From: Afipia massiliensis
GTDB taxonomy: Bacteria; Pseudomonadota; Alphaproteobacteria; Rhizobiales; Xanthobacteraceae
NCBI RefSeq assembly: GCF_014203115.1
Contig: NZ_JACHIJ010000008.1
Location: 62,001-126,000 of the forward strand
Length of the DNA: 64,000 nt
Reading direction: 5' to 3'
This document shows positions 62,659 through 64,000 of this stretch, in pieces. How positions within the stretch are numbered: position 1 is the stretch's first letter; each line of letters begins with the position of its first letter. A model generated the notes under the pieces. That model did no database searches. It was not told where the DNA came from and was given only the letters and a program-made list of their open reading frames with translations. The position numbers and the translations under genes are program-made.

Positions 62659-64000
62659 CGACGCAAAACCTGAACGGAGTCGCTTCGCGCTCTGTCATGC
62701 CTGTGCTGGCCGGCATCGCCGTTTTTGCCGGATTGCTCCTGCTGGGCAACCGCATGCTGGCCGATCCCGACACCTTCTGGCAGATCGAGATCGGGAAGCG
62801 GATCCTCGAGAGCGGGGCGGTGCCGCAGCGGGATGTGTTCTCCTTCACCATGCAGGGCCAGCCATGGATTTCCACCCAATGGCTGGCGCAGGTGTGTTTC
62901 GCGCTGGCCTTTTCGCTCGCGGGCTGGGCCGGACCTGTGGCGCTCACTGCAGCATCGATCGCGCTCGCATTCGCGCTTGTCGTCCGTGTCCTCGAGCGGC
63001 ATCTCGATGGCACGGCTGTGCTCGTTCTTTCCATGATGGCATTCGCTCTGGCGTCGCCGCATTTTCTTGTCAGGCCCCATGCGCTTGCGATGCCGGTGAT
63101 GGTGGCGTGGATCGCGGCGCTGATCGCCGCGGCGGATCGCGGCCAGGCGCCACGGCTTTGGTGGCTGGCGCTCATGATCTTGTGGGCCAACCTGCACGGC
63201 AGTTTCGTGTTCGGTCTTGCGCTGATCGGACCGATTGCGCTCGACGCAATCCTGAACGCCCCGCGCCCGTCGCGCGTGCGTCTGATGCTTCGTTGGGCTG
63301 CGTTCGGGATTCTGGCGCTCGCGGCGAGTTGCCTGACGCCCTATGGCTGGAATGCGCTGCTCGCCGCACGCAACATTCTCAATCTCGGCGACGCCTTGCT
63401 GATCATCACCGAATGGCGGCCGGTCGATTTCTCGCGTTTCAATACCGTCGAGGCGTGCCTGCTGCTGGGCGTCGGTATCGTGCTGTTCAAAGGCCTGACC
63501 CTGCCGCCGGTCCGCATCCTGCTCCTGCTCGGGCTCGTTCACATGGCGCTTGCGCATGTCCGCAACGTGACAGTGCTGGCGCTGCTCGCACCGGTCGTTC
63601 TCGCCGCACCGCTGGCGATATGGTTTCCGCGTTCGGATCGCGCGTGGCTGTCGGGTGTGCGTCCGCGCGTCGTGGCCGCATCTGCAGCCGTGGTGCTCGT
63701 CGCGCTAACGGCTGTCGCTATCACGATAGGCCGATATGCGCCGCCGGCGGGCGTTGGACCTGCAGTCGCCGCGCTGAAAGCGCGAGGCGTCTCGCGGGTG
63801 CTGAACGACTATGATTTCGGCGGCTATCTGATCGCGGCGGGCATTCCTGTCGCCATCGATGGACGAACCGAACTGTACGGCGAGCGTTTCATGATCGAGT
63901 TTGACCGCGCAATGACATTGAAGAGCCCCGCGACGCTGTTCGACGTGATGGATCGATACCGTATCGATGCCACGCTGCTGATGCCCGCGACACCGGCCGT
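62655..64000 (+). CDS. Polytopic membrane protein, GT-C glycosyltransferase-like, paralog 2 (runs off window)
   Basis: The frame is open from the ATG at 62655 to the window end, at least 448 residues, so the 3' end is missing. It overlaps the paralog 1 stop (ATGA). LADPDTFWQIEIG, PWISTQWLAQVCF, LTPYGWNALLAAR, DFGGYLIAAGIP and DGRTELYGERF line up with paralog 1, helix by helix. The two are a tandem duplication with about equal lengths and probably form one operon. A long frame on the same strand in another phase (62588-63814) is only a shadow. Confidence 0.75.
   Translation, partial: MTTQNLNGVASRSVMPVLAGIAVFAGLLLLGNRMLADPDTFWQIEIGKRILESGAVPQRDVFSFTMQGQPWISTQWLAQVCFALAFSLAGWAGPVALTAASIALAFALVVRVLERHLDGTAVLVLSMMAFALASPHFLVRPHALAMPVMVAWIAALIAAADRGQAPRLWWLALMILWANLHGSFVFGLALIGPIALDAILNAPRPSRVRLMLRWAAFGILALAASCLTPYGWNALLAARNILNLGDALLIITEWRPVDFSRFNTVEACLLLGVGIVLFKGLTLPPVRILLLLGLVHMALAHVRNVTVLALLAPVVLAAPLAIWFPRSDRAWLSGVRPRVVAASAAVVLVALTAVAITIGRYAPPAGVGPAVAALKARGVSRVLNDYDFGGYLIAAGIPVAIDGRTELYGERFMIEFDRAMTLKSPATLFDVMDRYRIDATLLMPATPA

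Noticed and set aside
62588-63814. 408-residue open frame on the plus strand
   Set aside because: Out of phase with the run-off membrane protein gene starting at 62655, which has clear paralogy to its neighbour.

Overview
The window is a stretch of GC-rich chromosome from an alphaproteobacterium, most probably of the Bradyrhizobium / Rhodopseudomonas / Afipia group (Nitrobacteraceae). Three things point there: dense copies of the short palindromic repeats typical of that group, Omp31-like beta-barrel proteins starting 'ADIAARPY', and a perfect iron-control element (Irr box) in front of bacterioferritin. No tRNA, rRNA, CRISPR array, transposase or prophage was recognised. The coordinates are those of a normal core and accessory chromosome, with operons on both strands.

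Bases 1-8400 look like an organic-acid module. It holds the end of formyl-CoA:oxalate CoA-transferase (frc), a complete tripartite tricarboxylate transporter (tctC-tctB-tctA), a sucCD pair encoding succinyl-CoA synthetase, and a two-CBS-domain protein. A motif built on CTGGTATA recurs in front of tctC, sucC and the CBS gene. From 8400 to 26000 come mostly single catabolic or house-keeping genes: a ketopantoate-reductase-like enzyme, a fumarylacetoacetase-family enzyme, glutathione peroxidase, a TPR/O-GlcNAc-transferase-like protein, a DapA-family aldolase, a GIY-YIG protein, an ornithine-cyclodeaminase-family enzyme, an SMP-30 lactonase, an acetyltransferase, an adenylate-cyclase/hydrolase fusion, a MoxR/CoxE pair and two sulfurtransferases. 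They are separated by palindromic repeats.

From 26000 to 43900 the theme is envelope and regulation: a proline/alanine-rich membrane protein with a 15-base tandem repeat, an L,D-transpeptidase, two tandem outer-membrane barrels (with a copied tail of the transpeptidase gene between them), a D-2-hydroxyacid dehydrogenase, glutamate dehydrogenase, the ABC-F protein EttA, a BrnT/BrnA toxin-antitoxin pair, three tandem winged-helix paralogs, trans-aconitate methyltransferase, a lytic transglycosylase and two small secreted paralogs. From 44000 to 54600 come CinA-like and flavin-binding proteins, the bfd-bfr iron pair, several small exported proteins, a Coq4-like protein, a Fis-type DNA-binding protein, a Tat-exported deaminase and a split YeeE/YedE transporter.

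At 54767-55905 a lower-GC two-gene unit encodes a probable PD-(D/E)XK nuclease toxin, translationally coupled to a candidate immunity protein. I consider it the best candidate for an undescribed system. Next is the thiamine locus thiO-thiS-thiG-thiE-thiC with a TPP riboswitch in front of thiO. Last come two tandem polytopic membrane proteins, the second running off the window end.
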